From contig NZ_RYFW01000002.1 in NCBI RefSeq assembly GCF_004138335.1, positions 601,501 through 665,500 on the forward strand: DNA of 64,000 nt. The letters run 5' to 3'. The notes under the pieces are model-generated. The model was not told the origin of the DNA, did not search any database, and was given only the letters and a program-made list of their open reading frames with translations. Numbering within the stretch: position 1 is the first letter of the stretch; each line of letters begins with the position of its first letter. Both the position numbers and the translations under genes were made by a program. Shown here piece after piece: positions 20,137 to 29,804 of this stretch. This DNA comes from Peristeroidobacter agariperforans (lineage in GTDB: Bacteria; Pseudomonadota; Gammaproteobacteria; Steroidobacterales; Steroidobacteraceae).

Positions 20137-20787
20137 ATGAAAACAAGTAAGCGTAAACGTTCCGCCAAAGCCCGCGCCGTCGTTGAGACCGTGGGCGCGG
20201 ACGTTGTTGCCGCTGAAACGCCGATCGCTGCCGAGTCGAGCCCGGCGGCCGTGGAAGCGCTGGTCGCTGAGCCGGCTGCTGCTGCCAGCGAGCAGATCGC
20301 GGAAGAGGTTGCCGAGTCAGTGGTCGGTGCGTCGGTCGAGCAGGTCGCCGAAGCGATCTTCGAGCAGGCCGGCGATGTTTCTATGGAGCAGGCCACCGAG
20401 GTTGCCGCCGAAGCTCCGGCCGAGCCGGTGGTCGAGTCTGTCGAAACCGGAGCCGCCGACGCCGTTGTTGCTGAAGCCGCGGAGCCGGCCGTCGTGGGCG
20501 ACCCGATCGTGGTGCTCGCTTCCAACTGCAGCGTGAAAGATGCCGCTGCACTCAAGTCTTCTTTGTGCGCTTTCTCGAATCACGGCGACGCTGTGACTCT
20601 CGATGTGAGCGCCGTCGAACGTGTCGATACCGCGACCATGCAGCTGCTGTGCGCCTTCGTGCGCGATCGCAGCGGTCGCAACCAAAGCGTCGCCTGGCGC
20701 GGTGAGTCGGCGGCTCTGCAGGATGCCGTGCGCTTGCTCGGCGTCAGTGCGCTGCTCGGTCTCGAGACAAAAGGAGTTGCCGCATGA
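20137..20787 (+). CDS. STAS-domain protein with acidic Ala-rich N-terminal half
   Basis: The C-terminal half (about residues 122-216) looks like a STAS domain of the anti-sigma-factor-antagonist/MlaB type: VTLDVSAVERVDTATMQLLCAFVRD, then a final LGVSALLGLE helix. The first 120 residues are of low complexity, rich in Ala, Glu and Val, and strongly acidic after a short basic start. The normal STAS phosphorylation site region reads VDTATM, with a Thr where Ser is usual. The gene heads the chemotaxis operon under a sigma-28 promoter and overlaps the next cheY by four bases. STAS genes at the head of such operons occur in related bacteria; a role as phospho-switch or scaffold is inference. Confidence 0.78.
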   Translation: MKTSKRKRSAKARAVVETVGADVVAAETPIAAESSPAAVEALVAEPAAAASEQIAEEVAESVVGASVEQVAEAIFEQAGDVSMEQATEVAAEAPAEPVVESVETGAADAVVAEAAEPAVVGDPIVVLASNCSVKDAAALKSSLCAFSNHGDAVTLDVSAVERVDTATMQLLCAFVRDRSGRNQSVAWRGESAALQDAVRLLGVSALLGLETKGVAA

Positions 20788-21146
20788 CGCGGATACTGGC
20801 CGTCGACGATTCTCCTTCGATGCGCGACATGGTGCGCATCGCGCTGACCAGCGCCGGCTTCGATGTGACTTCGGCCAGCGATGGCCAGGAAGCGCTCGAC
20901 CTGGCGCGTCAATCGGGCTTCGACCTGGTGCTCTCGGACGTCAACATGCCGGTGATGGATGGCATCCAGCTGATCCGCGCGCTGCGCGCCGAATCTGGCT
21001 ATCGCCACATCCCCATTCTGATGCTGACCACCGAAGCGGGCCCGGACCGTAAAAAAGAAGGCAAGGACGCCGGCGCCACCGGCTGGATCGTCAAACCGTT
21101 CGATCCGGCGCAACTGGTGGCGACTATGCATCGCGTGCTGAGGTAA
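20784..21146 (+). CDS. CheY-like response regulator coupled to cheA
   Basis: This 120-residue single-domain receiver has the full active site: ILAVDDSPSMRDMV, phospho-acceptor Asp in LVLSDVNMPVMDG, LMLTTEAG and IVKPFDP. Its ATG overlaps the STAS stop (ATGA). cheA follows six bases after its stop, so it should be phosphorylated by that kinase. It contains an RKKEGKDAGATGW stretch, usual for CheY proteins of cheA-linked operons. It may tune the array, act as a phosphate sink, or drive another output; the cheZ-linked cheY at 6811 is the likelier motor regulator. Confidence 0.92.
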   Translation: MTRILAVDDSPSMRDMVRIALTSAGFDVTSASDGQEALDLARQSGFDLVLSDVNMPVMDGIQLIRALRAESGYRHIPILMLTTEAGPDRKKEGKDAGATGWIVKPFDPAQLVATMHRVLR

Positions 21147-21152
21147 ACAAGC

Positions 21153-23252
21153 GTGGCTATCGATCTCGCCCAATTTCACGATGCCTTCTTCGAGGAGAGC
21201 TTCGAAGCGCTCGACTCGATGGAGGCGGCTCTGCTCCAGCTCAACCCGGGTGCTCCGGAGCCCGAGCTGATCGGCACGATCTTCCGCGTTGCTCACTCCA
21301 TCAAGGGCGGCAGCGCGACCTTCGGTTTCTCCGAAGTAGCCTCGTTCACGCACACTTGCGAAACCTTGCTCGACGAGCTTCGCGCCAATCGCATGCAAGT
21401 GACTCGTCACGTCACCGATCTGCTGCTGAAGTCAGTGGACGTGATGCGCGACATGCTCCGCGCGCAGCAGCGTAAGGAAGCGATTGACGCGCAAAAAGTT
21501 GCCGATCTGCAGTTCGATCTCGAGCTGGCTATCGCGCAGAAGAATCAGCCTGCGCCTGCCGCGCCGGCACCCGCTCCAGTGGTTGTAGCCGCTGCGGCTC
21601 CCGCTGAAGCTGCGAAGCCGGGCTTTGCGCATCGCTGGCGGATCAGCTTCCGTCCGTATCCGCAGTTGTTCGTGCACGGTAACGACCCGTTGCGCATGAT
21701 TCGTGAGTTGAGCGAGCTCGGTGAGCTCAGCGTCAAGCTCGATGGCAATGCACTGCCGTCACTCGAGCAGCTCGAGCCTGAAAGCTGCTATCTCGCCTGG
21801 GATTTGACGCTCGACACCGACGCTGCCCGCGAAGTCGTCAATGGCGTGTTCGACTGGGCCGAAGGCGATTGCGAACTCAAGATTGAAGAAGAGGCAGCGC
21901 CCGTTGCCGCGCAGCCCGCGGTGGCTGCGCCTGTCGCCGCCGCTGCGCCGACGCCGGAAGCGAAGCCTTCCAACGTCGTGAACATTGCGGATGCGAAGCC
22001 TACTGCTGCCGAGCCGGCGCATCAGCCGGCCGCGGCTGCTGCTGTTGAAGTGGCGCCAAAGGCTGGCGCGACCGACGGCGGCTCGATCCGCGTCAGCACC
22101 GAAAAAATCGACGAATTGATGAACACCGTCGGCGAGCTGGTGATCACGCAGTCCATGCTGACGCAGCTGGGCTCGAAGTTCACCGGCCACGTTGCCGAGC
22201 AGTTGCGCTCGGGACTGGCGACGCTGGAAAGAAACGTTCGCGAGCTGCAGGAAAGCGTCATGCGCGTGCGCATGTTGCCGATCAGCTTCGTGTTCAGCCG
22301 CTTCCCGCGCATGGTGCGCGACCTGAGCGGCCGCCTCGGCAAGCACGTCGAGCTGAAGATGACCGGCGACCAGACCGAGCTCGACAAGACGGTCATGGAA
22401 AAGATCGGCGATCCGCTGGTGCACCTGGTGCGGAACAGCGTCGACCACGGCATCGAGATGCCCGACGTGCGCGCGGCCGCCGGCAAGCCACAGACGGGCA
22501 CCGTGTTCCTCAACGCGTATCACAAGGGCGGCAGCATCACCGTCGAAGTGGGCGACGACGGCGGCGGCTTGAACAAGGACCGCATCCTGAAGAAGGCGCG
22601 CGAGCGCAATCTGATCGGCCCCAATGAGACGCTGACCGACGACCAGATCTACGAGCTGATTTTCATGGCGGGCTTCTCGACCGCCGAGCAGACCACCGAC
22701 ATTTCCGGCCGCGGCGTCGGCATGGACGTGGTGCGCAGGAACATCAAGGAGCTCGGCGGCACCATCGAAGTGAAGTCGACGCTCGGCAAGGGCTCGCGCT
22801 TCATCATCACGCTGCCGCTGACGCTGGCTATCGTCGATGGCCAGTCGGTCGCGGTCGGCACCGAAACATACATCGTGCCGCTGATCACCATCATCGAGTC
22901 GCTGCAGTTGAAGCAGGGCATGGTGAACCGCGTCGCCGGCCAGGGCGAGGTGTTCTGGTTCCGCGATGGCTACGTGCCGGTGGTGCGCCTGCACGAAGTG
23001 TTCGGCCTCGAGCCGCGCACCACTCAGCTGCACGAAGGCTTGATCATGGTCGTGGAAGGCGAGGGCCGCAAAGTCGGCTTGTTCGTCGACGATCTGCTCG
23101 GCCAGCAGCAAGTGGTCATCAAGTCGCTGGAAACGAATTTCCGTCGAGTCGACGGTGTGTCCGGCGCGACCATCCTGGGCGATGGCGCGGTGGCATTGAT
23201 TCTCGACGTGCCGGGCTTGATCCGGGTCGCGACGCAGAGACTGGCTGCTTAA
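21153..23252 (+). CDS. cheA: CheA, chemotaxis histidine kinase
   Basis: CheA is the sensor kinase of the chemoreceptor array and phosphorylates CheY and CheB. Domains in order: P1 HPt with phospho-His48 in RVAHSIKGGSATFGF; a linker; a P2-like region (about 165-250) without obvious resemblance to E. coli P2; an Ala/Pro-rich linker; P3 dimerisation (STEKIDELMNTVGELVITQS); P4 kinase with the N box (HLVRNSVDHGIE), DDGGG and GRGVGMDVV; and the CheW-like P5. The length is 699 residues. The start is GTG at 21153, six bases after the cheY stop. Confidence 0.96.
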   Translation: MAIDLAQFHDAFFEESFEALDSMEAALLQLNPGAPEPELIGTIFRVAHSIKGGSATFGFSEVASFTHTCETLLDELRANRMQVTRHVTDLLLKSVDVMRDMLRAQQRKEAIDAQKVADLQFDLELAIAQKNQPAPAAPAPAPVVVAAAAPAEAAKPGFAHRWRISFRPYPQLFVHGNDPLRMIRELSELGELSVKLDGNALPSLEQLEPESCYLAWDLTLDTDAAREVVNGVFDWAEGDCELKIEEEAAPVAAQPAVAAPVAAAAPTPEAKPSNVVNIADAKPTAAEPAHQPAAAAAVEVAPKAGATDGGSIRVSTEKIDELMNTVGELVITQSMLTQLGSKFTGHVAEQLRSGLATLERNVRELQESVMRVRMLPISFVFSRFPRMVRDLSGRLGKHVELKMTGDQTELDKTVMEKIGDPLVHLVRNSVDHGIEMPDVRAAAGKPQTGTVFLNAYHKGGSITVEVGDDGGGLNKDRILKKARERNLIGPNETLTDDQIYELIFMAGFSTAEQTTDISGRGVGMDVVRRNIKELGGTIEVKSTLGKGSRFIITLPLTLAIVDGQSVAVGTETYIVPLITIIESLQLKQGMVNRVAGQGEVFWFRDGYVPVVRLHEVFGLEPRTTQLHEGLIMVVEGEGRKVGLFVDDLLGQQQVVIKSLETNFRRVDGVSGATILGDGAVALILDVPGLIRVATQRLAA

Positions 23253-23324
23253 GAAAGATTGCAGCCGGCGCTCGCACAGCCGCCGGGCCAGGCGGCTCGC
23301 GACTGGATCGACTCTGCATGGGTG

Positions 23325-23374
23325 CGCCCTTCCGGCACGAAGGGCGTCCGCGCCCGAACGGATTGCACGGGCGC
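23325..23374 (+). terminator. Two hairpins between cheA and the first MCP gene
   Basis: CGCCCTTC (23325-23332) pairs with GAAGGGCG (23339-23346). A second stem, GCGCCCG (23350-23356) with CGGGCGC (23368-23374), follows directly. Neither has a T-run. They may weaken read-through from cheA or protect the upstream mRNA from decay. Confidence 0.45.
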
Positions 23375-23445
23375 GCGCATTGGAATGGTTTTGGGGTTCA
23401 CAAAAGCAAGTTGGGGCTCAAAAAGCGAGCTAAGGAATCGATGTT

Positions 23446-25191
23446 ATGAATACGTGGAATATTTCCGTTAAGGCCAAGCTGTTCGCGACCTTGGCGATGA
23501 CCGGCATCGTGATGATCCTGGTCGGCGCCATCGGCCTCGGCGGCACCAAATCTTCCAATACCGATCTCGATGGGATCTTCTCCAACCGGTTCATGCCCAC
23601 GGGCTGGGTCGGCACCATCGAAACGCACGAGCGCGCGGTGCTCGAGAAGGCCGAAGAAGTGGTCATCCGCCAGGATGCCGCGGCGGTCAAAGCGGCGCTC
23701 GATCTGCTCCAGGAACGCCAGGTCGAAGTGAAGGAGCTGCTCAAGAAGCTCGAAGCCACCGATCTCACCGATAAGGAGCGCGAGATCGTCGAGCAATTCC
23801 GCGGCCACGGCGCCGATGTGCTCGGCCTGGTGCAGGAAGCGATGCTCGCCGCACAGTCCGGCAACTTCAGCGCCGCAGAAAGCGCGCTGATCGAGAAGGC
23901 TCGCCCCGCCTACGAAAAGCTCAACAACGCCGGCGATACCCTGCTGCGCACGCAGATCGAAGTGGCGCAGCAGATGCGCACCGAAGCGGATGCGTCGTTC
24001 AAGAAGAACAGCACGTTCATCATCGCCGCCATCGTGGTCGGCATCGGCCTGTCCGGTCTGCTCGGCTGGCTGATCATTCGTTCCATCGTCAGCACGTTGA
24101 ACACGGCGGTGAGCATCGCCGACCGCATCGCCAGCGGCGAGCTGGGCAACGACGTGCGCGTCGACAGCAACGACGAGCTGGGTCGCTTGCTCGAAGCGTT
24201 GAAGCGCATGGACGGCAAGTTGGTTGAAATCGTCGGTGGCGTGCGCGGCAGCGCGGACGCGGTCGGCGCGGCGGCGCGTCAGTTGTCGCACGGTAATGAC
24301 GATCTGTCGCAGCGTACGCAGGAACAGGCGGCCGCTCTGGAAGAAACCGCTTCCAGCATGGAACAGATGACTGCGACGGTGAAACAGAACGCGGACAATG
24401 CGCGCCAGGCGAATCAGCTGGCCGTCGGTGCTCGCGAGCAGGCCGAAAAGGGCGGCGCAGTCGTGCAGCGTGCGATCGCGGCGGTCGGCGAGATCAACAA
24501 CTCGAGCCGCAAGATCGCCGACATCATCGGCGTGATCGACGAGATCGCGTTCCAGACCAACCTGCTCGCGTTGAACGCGGCCGTGGAAGCGGCTCGTGCC
24601 GGCGAACAGGGCCGCGGCTTCGCGGTGGTCGCGACCGAAGTGCGCAACCTCGCACAGCGCAGCGCCAGCGCGGCGAAGGAAATCAAAGGTCTCATCAACG
24701 ACTCCGTCGACAAGGTCAAGGTCGGCTCGGAGCTGGTCGACGAGTCGGGCAAGACCCTCTCGGAGATCATGGAAAGCGTCAAGAAGGTCACCGACATCGT
24801 CGCCGAGATCGCGGCCGCGTCCGAAGAGCAGTCGGCCGGCATCGAGCAGGTCAACAACGCCGTCAGCCAGATGGACAACGTCACGCAGCAGAACGCTGCG
24901 CTGGTGGAAGAGGCGTCGGCGGCCAGCAAGTCCATGGAACAGCAGTCCGGCACGCTGGTCACGCAGATCGGTTACTTCCGTCGCTCGGATGGCACCGGCA
25001 TCACGGGCTCGGGCTCGCATGCGCCTGCTGAAGTTGTGCGCGCTGCGGCTCCGGTCGCTCGTCCGCGTCCGGCGGCGGTCCGCAAGGCCGGCCTGGGCGC
25101 TGCCAACAAGCCGAAGGCCGTCGCTTCGTCGGGCTCGCCCGCGCCCCTGGCTCGCGCCAGCGGCGATGACAGCCAGTGGAGCGATTTCTAA
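23446..25191 (+). CDS. Methyl-accepting chemotaxis protein with C-terminal pentapeptide
   Basis: This 581-residue transmembrane chemoreceptor has two membrane helices (about 12-32 and 185-208) flanking a four-helix-bundle ligand domain. HAMP follows, then the methylation helices and the conserved tip [23 protein letters not shown](GRG). After the signalling domain comes a flexible Ala/Pro/Arg-rich linker of about 60 residues. It ends in QWSDF, which fits the xWxxF pentapeptide that tethers CheR/CheB in enterobacterial receptors. It lies inside the che operon, between cheA and cheW. The ligand cannot be predicted. Confidence 0.94.
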   Translation: MNTWNISVKAKLFATLAMTGIVMILVGAIGLGGTKSSNTDLDGIFSNRFMPTGWVGTIETHERAVLEKAEEVVIRQDAAAVKAALDLLQERQVEVKELLKKLEATDLTDKEREIVEQFRGHGADVLGLVQEAMLAAQSGNFSAAESALIEKARPAYEKLNNAGDTLLRTQIEVAQQMRTEADASFKKNSTFIIAAIVVGIGLSGLLGWLIIRSIVSTLNTAVSIADRIASGELGNDVRVDSNDELGRLLEALKRMDGKLVEIVGGVRGSADAVGAAARQLSHGNDDLSQRTQEQAAALEETASSMEQMTATVKQNADNARQANQLAVGAREQAEKGGAVVQRAIAAVGEINNSSRKIADIIGVIDEIAFQTNLLALNAAVEAARAGEQGRGFAVVATEVRNLAQRSASAAKEIKGLINDSVDKVKVGSELVDESGKTLSEIMESVKKVTDIVAEIAAASEEQSAGIEQVNNAVSQMDNVTQQNAALVEEASAASKSMEQQSGTLVTQIGYFRRSDGTGITGSGSHAPAEVVRAAAPVARPRPAAVRKAGLGAANKPKAVASSGSPAPLARASGDDSQWSDF

Positions 25192-25200
25192 CGCACTGCC

Positions 25201-25230
25201 GCTCCGGGTTTCGCTAAACGAGCCCGGAGC
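25201..25230 (+). terminator. Hairpin between the first MCP gene and cheW
   Basis: GCTCCGGG at 25201-25208 pairs with CCCGGAGC at 25223-25230, directly after the MCP gene. No T-run follows. A possible weak terminator or mRNA-stabilising stem. Confidence 0.5.
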
Positions 25231-25261
25231 CGGCGCACGAGTGATGCAGCGAATGTCTTAC

Positions 25262-25288
25262 TCATCCTGTGCAGACGAACGCCGATAC
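25262..25288 (+). promoter_or_regulatory. Weak candidate sigma-28 site ahead of cheW
   Basis: GCCGATAC at 25281-25288 matches seven of eight bases of the FliA -10 element, but the -35 position holds TCAT instead of TAAA. It lies after a hairpin and 72 bases before cheW, so an internal promoter is possible but poorly supported. Confidence 0.25.
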
Positions 25289-25359
25289 ATCTTTTGAGTG
25301 CTGTCACTGACACCGGCCGGTCGCCGGGTCGAAAAGACAGACAGTAGGAGACTCGTTTC

Positions 25360-25866
25360 ATGACCAATCAAGTTGCCGCGCAGATCGATGCCGCCGCTGC
25401 CGGTTCCAACCAGATGCTGACCTTCACTCTGGGCGACGAAACTTACGGCGTGGACATCCTGCGAGTGCAGGAAATTCGCGGCTGGCAACCGGTCACGCGC
25501 ATCCCGCAGGCCCCGAGCCACGTGCTCGGCGTGCTGAACCTGCGCGGCTCGATCGTTCCGATCGTCGACCTGCGCATGCGCTTCAACCTGCAGCACGCCG
25601 AATACACCCCGCTCACCGTCATCATCGTGCTGTCGGTGCAGTCGCCGATCGGCCGTCGCGATTTCGGTGTGGTGGTCGATGGCGTCTCCGACGTGATCGA
25701 CGTGGCTGCGAGCGATGTGAAGCCGGCGCCTGAGTTCGGCGCGCACGTCAGCACTGAATTCATCGAAGGTCTGGCTGCCGTGTCGGGGCGCATGGTCATG
25801 CTGCTCGACATCGATCAACTGATCGGGGCGGACGTCACGGGAGTGGCGCTGAATCCTGCAGCCTAA
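25360..25866 (+). CDS. cheW: CheW, chemotaxis coupling protein
   Basis: CheW links chemoreceptors to CheA in the array. The 168-residue protein shows the family pattern: LTFTLGDETYGVDILRVQEIRGWQPVTRIP, APSHVLGVLNLRGSIVPIVDLRMRF, then VVVDGVSDVIDV and a C-terminal GRMVMLLDIDQLI. A clear ribosome site (AGGAG, 25347-25351) precedes the ATG at 25360. It is flanked by hairpins on both sides, so its transcript may be separately controlled. Confidence 0.96.
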   Translation: MTNQVAAQIDAAAAGSNQMLTFTLGDETYGVDILRVQEIRGWQPVTRIPQAPSHVLGVLNLRGSIVPIVDLRMRFNLQHAEYTPLTVIIVLSVQSPIGRRDFGVVVDGVSDVIDVAASDVKPAPEFGAHVSTEFIEGLAAVSGRMVMLLDIDQLIGADVTGVALNPAA

Positions 25867-25881
25867 CGATGAGATGTGAGT

Positions 25882-25913
25882 AACGGCTCGCGAGGGCCAC
25901 CTTGCGAGCCGTT
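25882..25913 (+). terminator. Hairpin between cheW and cheR
   Basis: AACGGCTCGC at 25882-25891 pairs perfectly with GCGAGCCGTT at 25904-25913 over a 12-base loop. No T-run follows, so it may be a partial terminator or an mRNA-stabilising element after cheW. Confidence 0.55.
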
Positions 25914-25933
25914 GATCACACGCGAACGTCCAT

Positions 25934-26815
25934 ATGCCGATCCAAGCTTCCGCTTCCGCTCCCGCCGACGCCGCGCACTATGGACCTCAGCTCGGTGACG
26001 CCGAGTTCGACTTCATCCGCCACGTGGTCGGCGAGAATGCCGGCATCGTGCTGGGCCCCAACAAGCGCCAGCTGGTGCAGGGTCGTCTGGCGCGCCGCCT
26101 GCGCGAGCTCGGACTGCCGAGCTACGAGGCCTACTGCGAGTATCTGCGCGACGCCGGCCCCGAAGAGCTGGTCGGTCTGATCAACGCGATCACCACCAAC
26201 GTCACTTCGTTCTTCCGGGAGAATCATCACTTCGAGGCGCTGGCCTCGTACATGCTGCCCGAGGCGATGAAGCGCAATGCCGCTTCGCGCCGGATTCGTA
26301 TCTGGTCCGCGGGCTGCTCGACCGGCGAAGAGCCGCACTGTATCGGCATGGTCGCCGGCGAAGTGCTGCCGTCCACGCCACGCTACGATTTCAAGATTCT
26401 CGCGACCGATATCGACAGCGACGTGGTTGCTGCGGCGACTTCGGGCATCTACCCGGTGGACCGCATGTCGAGCGTATCGCCGGAGCGCCTGAAGCGCTTC
26501 TTCCAGAAGGGCAGCGGCGCGAACGAAGGGGCCGCCGTCGCCAAGCAAGAGCTCAAGTCGATGATCACGTTCCGTACGCTCAACCTGCTGCACGCGTGGC
26601 CGATGAAAGGCCCGTTCGACGTGATCTTTTGTCGCAATGTGATGATTTATTTCGATCAACCGACGCGCGAAAAGCTGGTCAACCGCTTCAGCGAAATGCT
26701 TATCCCCGGCGGTTACCTGTGCATCGGCCATTCGGAATCCATTCATGCAGGCAGCGCGCCCTTCAAACTGGTCGGCAAGACCATCTACCGCCGCAACGGG
26801 GGCGCCAATGGCTGA
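25934..26815 (+). CDS. cheR: CheR, MCP glutamate methyltransferase
   Basis: CheR transfers methyl groups from S-adenosylmethionine to receptor glutamates and so drives adaptation. The N-terminal helical domain is followed by the SAM-binding segment IRIWSAGCSTGEEPHCIGM. Further family marks are TNVTSFFRENHHFEAL, FKILATDIDSDVV and FDVIFCRNVMIYFD. The length is 293 residues. Two receptors in this window carry pentapeptide ends that such an enzyme could bind. Its stop overlaps cheD by eight bases. Confidence 0.96.
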   Translation: MPIQASASAPADAAHYGPQLGDAEFDFIRHVVGENAGIVLGPNKRQLVQGRLARRLRELGLPSYEAYCEYLRDAGPEELVGLINAITTNVTSFFRENHHFEALASYMLPEAMKRNAASRRIRIWSAGCSTGEEPHCIGMVAGEVLPSTPRYDFKILATDIDSDVVAAATSGIYPVDRMSSVSPERLKRFFQKGSGANEGAAVAKQELKSMITFRTLNLLHAWPMKGPFDVIFCRNVMIYFDQPTREKLVNRFSEMLIPGGYLCIGHSESIHAGSAPFKLVGKTIYRRNGGANG

Positions 26816-27440
26816 GAAACCAGCATTGGCCAAGGTGCTGCCGGGCTTCGAGACCATCCGCCGCTACACCAATCCGCAGGGCCAGGTGATCGCCAAGCTG
26901 TTGCCGGGCGACTTCTACGTGACCACTCACGATGAAGTGCTCGACACGGTGCTCGGCTCGTGCGTGTCCGCGTGCATCCGCAATCCCAAGCTCGGCATCG
27001 GCGGCATGAATCATTTCATGTTGCCGCGTCCCAGCGGCAACGGCCATGACACGTGGGAGACCGGCGCCGCCGGCCGCGCCACGCGTTATGGCAGCGCCTC
27101 GATGGAACAGCTGATCAACCGCATCCTGAAGGCCGGCGGCACGCGCGCCGATCTGGAAGTGAAGATCTTCGGCGGCGGTCGCGTGTTGAAGACGCTGACC
27201 GATGTCGGCGATCACAATGTGACTTTCGTGCGCGAGTTCCTCAAGCAGGAAGGCTTGCGCGTGACCTCCGAGGACGTGGGCGATACCTGCCCGCGCCACG
27301 TGCAGTACTTCCCGCTCACCGGCCGCGTTCGTGTGCGTCACCTGACCTCGAGCTATACCAGGGACGTGGCGTCGCAAGAACAGCAATTCCTCAAAGGCCT
27401 GGAGAAGACGCCAGTGGCCGGCGAGATCGATCTGTTCTGA
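26808..27440 (+). CDS. cheD: CheD, receptor glutamine deamidase
   Basis: CheD deamidates receptor glutamines and in some bacteria also acts with CheC on CheY-P. The catalytic Cys and His are in [34 protein letters not shown] follows, and the C-terminal [16 protein letters not shown] segment is present. I take the ATG at 26808 (210 residues), overlapping the cheR stop. An in-frame start further upstream would lie inside cheR. cheB follows after 14 bases. No cheC is in the window; CheZ seems to supply the phosphatase role. Confidence 0.95.
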   Translation: MAEKPALAKVLPGFETIRRYTNPQGQVIAKLLPGDFYVTTHDEVLDTVLGSCVSACIRNPKLGIGGMNHFMLPRPSGNGHDTWETGAAGRATRYGSASMEQLINRILKAGGTRADLEVKIFGGGRVLKTLTDVGDHNVTFVREFLKQEGLRVTSEDVGDTCPRHVQYFPLTGRVRVRHLTSSYTRDVASQEQQFLKGLEKTPVAGEIDLF

Positions 27441-27454
27441 GGGCAGACCTGATC

Positions 27455-28567
27455 ATGGCCATCAAACTGCTGATCGTCGACGACTCTGCGCTGGTGCGCA
27501 AACTGCTGAGCGAAATGCTCAGCAAGGATCGCGAGATCGAGATCGTCGGCACCGCTACCGATCCGTACGCGGCGCGCGAGAAGATCAAACAGCTCAATCC
27601 GGACGTCATCACGCTCGACGTGGAAATGCCGAGGATGGACGGTGTCACGTTCCTCGAGAACCTGATGCGGCTGCGGCCGATGCCGGTCGTGATGGTGTCG
27701 TCGCTGACTGCAAAGGGCGCCGATGTCACTTTGCGCGCGCTGGAGCTCGGTGCGATCGATTTCGTCACCAAGCCGAAGGTCGACCTGGCCGGCAGCCTGG
27801 AGAAATACGCCGACGAGCTGATCGCGAAAGTGAAGGTCGCTTCCAAGGCGCGCGTGAATGCGCGGGTGTCAGCGTCGAAACCGACGGTGCACGTGGCGTT
27901 GCACGCCGAACAGCGACGCAGCGCCGATGCTGTGCTGCCTGCTGGCAGCGGCAAACGATTCCTGCGCACGACCGATCGAATCATTGCAATCGGTGCGTCG
28001 ACGGGCGGCACCGAGGCCATTCGCGAAGTGCTCGAAGCGCTGCCGCCGGATGCGCCAGCCGTGGTTATCTCTCAGCACATTCCGGCAGCTTTCAGCAAAC
28101 CGTTCGCCGAGCGCATGAACCGTTGCTCGCCCATGTCGGTGTGCGAGGCCGCCGACGGTCAATACATTCTTCCCGGCCACGTCTACATCGCGCCTGGCGA
28201 TCAACATTTGTTGATCGAGCGCGACGGTGCACGCTATCGCTGCAAGCTCAGCAGCGGCCCGCACGTGAATCGTCATCGGCCCAGCGTGGACGTAATGTTC
28301 CGCTCGGTCGCGCAGAACGTTGGCCCGAACGCCGTGGGCGTGATTCTCACCGGCATGGGCGACGACGGCGCCCGCGGCCTCAAAGAAATGCTCGAAGCGG
28401 GTGCGCCGACCATTGCGCAGGACGAGGCGACCAGCGTGGTCTGGGGCATGCCGGGCGCTGCCGTGAAACTGGGCAGCGCCCAGCACGTGTTGCCTCTACA
28501 TCGGGTCGCCAGCGAGGTGCTGCACCTGACGGCGGATCAGCCCAACAGCAAGGCGGCGCACGGCTGA
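27455..28567 (+). CDS. cheB: CheB, receptor methylesterase/deamidase
   Basis: CheB removes receptor methyl groups when phosphorylated by CheA. The N-terminal receiver has the D9-D10 pair, phospho-acceptor D55 in [12 protein letters not shown], and FVTKP. The C-terminal esterase has the catalytic Ser (about residue 182) in GASTGG, His in SQHIP and Asp in [10 protein letters not shown] start at the ATG at 27455 (370 residues). The frame is open upstream, but only through cheD in another frame. It closes the cheR-cheD-cheB set. Confidence 0.96.
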   Translation: MAIKLLIVDDSALVRKLLSEMLSKDREIEIVGTATDPYAAREKIKQLNPDVITLDVEMPRMDGVTFLENLMRLRPMPVVMVSSLTAKGADVTLRALELGAIDFVTKPKVDLAGSLEKYADELIAKVKVASKARVNARVSASKPTVHVALHAEQRRSADAVLPAGSGKRFLRTTDRIIAIGASTGGTEAIREVLEALPPDAPAVVISQHIPAAFSKPFAERMNRCSPMSVCEAADGQYILPGHVYIAPGDQHLLIERDGARYRCKLSSGPHVNRHRPSVDVMFRSVAQNVGPNAVGVILTGMGDDGARGLKEMLEAGAPTIAQDEATSVVWGMPGAAVKLGSAQHVLPLHRVASEVLHLTADQPNSKAAHG

Positions 28568-28664
28568 TAATTCCTGTTCCCGGCGGGAAATATGTACAGC
28601 GGTGTTCAGAAATGCCAACCGCGCCGCAGATCGTGAGATGTACGTCGCAGTAGAGTTCGCGATC

Positions 28665-29567
28665 ATGAGCACTCCTCAGAATGCCTATCAGGCCGCGCAA
28701 CAGGCGCAAATGACTGCGGTTACCGATCACACCGCAGCAGCATTCGCGTTCGTGGGCGAGCTGGCTCAGGAAGTCTCCACCGGCAAGGTGGAGCTGCCGT
28801 CGTTTCCGGACGTGGCCGTGCGGGTGCGCAAGGTGCTGGCCGACGAGGCCGTTGCCAACGATCAGATCGCCCGGGTGGTCGGCTCCGAAGCCGGGCTCGC
28901 GGCGCGCGTTTTCACACTCGCCAATTCGGCCGCGTTGAATCGCAGCGGTCGCGCGGTCTCCGATCTGAAGACGGCGGTGAATCGCATCGGTCACAATAAC
29001 GTGCGCACCGCGGCGGTGTCATTCGCCATTGCTCAGTTGCGCAAGGCCAGCGAGCTGAGACATATCTCCAAGGAGCTGGAGACGCTGTGGCAGGAAGCGA
29101 CCACTGTGGCTGCGCTCGCTTATGCAGTCGCGTCGCGCACCAGCGTGAATGCCGATGAGTCCATGCTCGCTGGGCTGCTGCACAACGTGGGCAAGATCTA
29201 TATTCTCGCTCGCGCCTACAAGCATCCATTCTTCAAGGAAGAGTCGACGCTGCAACAGTTGCTGCGCGACTGGCACGCCAACGTCGGCAAGGCCATCGTC
29301 GAGAATTGGGGTTTTCCGGATCACATCGCCGAAGCGATCGGCGAGCACGAGAACATCGAGCGCATCAACGACGAGCGCGACGTGACCGACGTGCTGACGG
29401 TCGCCGTGATGATGGCCGGCTTCTTCGGCCACGAGGCCGATCTCGAGCTCAACATGCAGGGCGTGAAATCGTTCTGGCGGCTGGGCCTGGACAATCAGAA
29501 GTGCGTGCACGTGATGCGCGATTGCGCCGAAGAGATCAGCGCGCTGCGCACGGCGCTCGGCGACTGA
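28665..29567 (+). CDS. HDOD-domain protein
   Basis: This 300-residue protein contains an HDOD domain, an HD-related signalling fold usually lacking catalytic metal ligands. The core reads LPSFPDVAVRVRKVLADE, VVGSEAGLAARVFTLANSA, the SDLKTAVNRIGHNNVRTAAVS segment, then ESMLAGLLHNVGKIYIL. HDOD proteins take part in motility, c-di-GMP and stress regulation, but the function of this one is unknown. It follows cheB by about 100 bases on the same strand, so a motility role is plausible. The ATG at 28665 is preferred; an upstream frame extension to 28602 is weaker. Confidence 0.85.
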   Translation: MSTPQNAYQAAQQAQMTAVTDHTAAAFAFVGELAQEVSTGKVELPSFPDVAVRVRKVLADEAVANDQIARVVGSEAGLAARVFTLANSAALNRSGRAVSDLKTAVNRIGHNNVRTAAVSFAIAQLRKASELRHISKELETLWQEATTVAALAYAVASRTSVNADESMLAGLLHNVGKIYILARAYKHPFFKEESTLQQLLRDWHANVGKAIVENWGFPDHIAEAIGEHENIERINDERDVTDVLTVAVMMAGFFGHEADLELNMQGVKSFWRLGLDNQKCVHVMRDCAEEISALRTALGD

Positions 29568-29804
29568 CCCAAACCAATTTTGCGCGCACGACGCGCGTGT
29601 CCGTTCGAACGAACTGGGCCGGTCCTGCGCGTCCCTGCATTCAAGCATCACTGCCCAGCACGGCATCTCTCGGGTGTGCTGAACAGCCCGTCGGACCGAC
29701 TCGCAGCCCCGCGCTCGGTGCGCCCTGATTCGTAAATTCCGAGATTCATTGTCGGCCGCTGAGCGTCGATAGAGCCAATGACTGGCACTCATTGGTAGAT
29801 TGGT

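Noticed and set aside
29725-29770. FliA-like elements (TAAA and GTCGATAG) before the second MCP gene
   Set aside because: The two elements do not stand at the 15-base spacing, so neither forms a proper site.
29780-29804. Sigma-54-like TGGCAC before the second MCP gene
   Set aside because: At the required ten-base spacing after GG there is TA instead of GC, and the site overlaps the start codon region.
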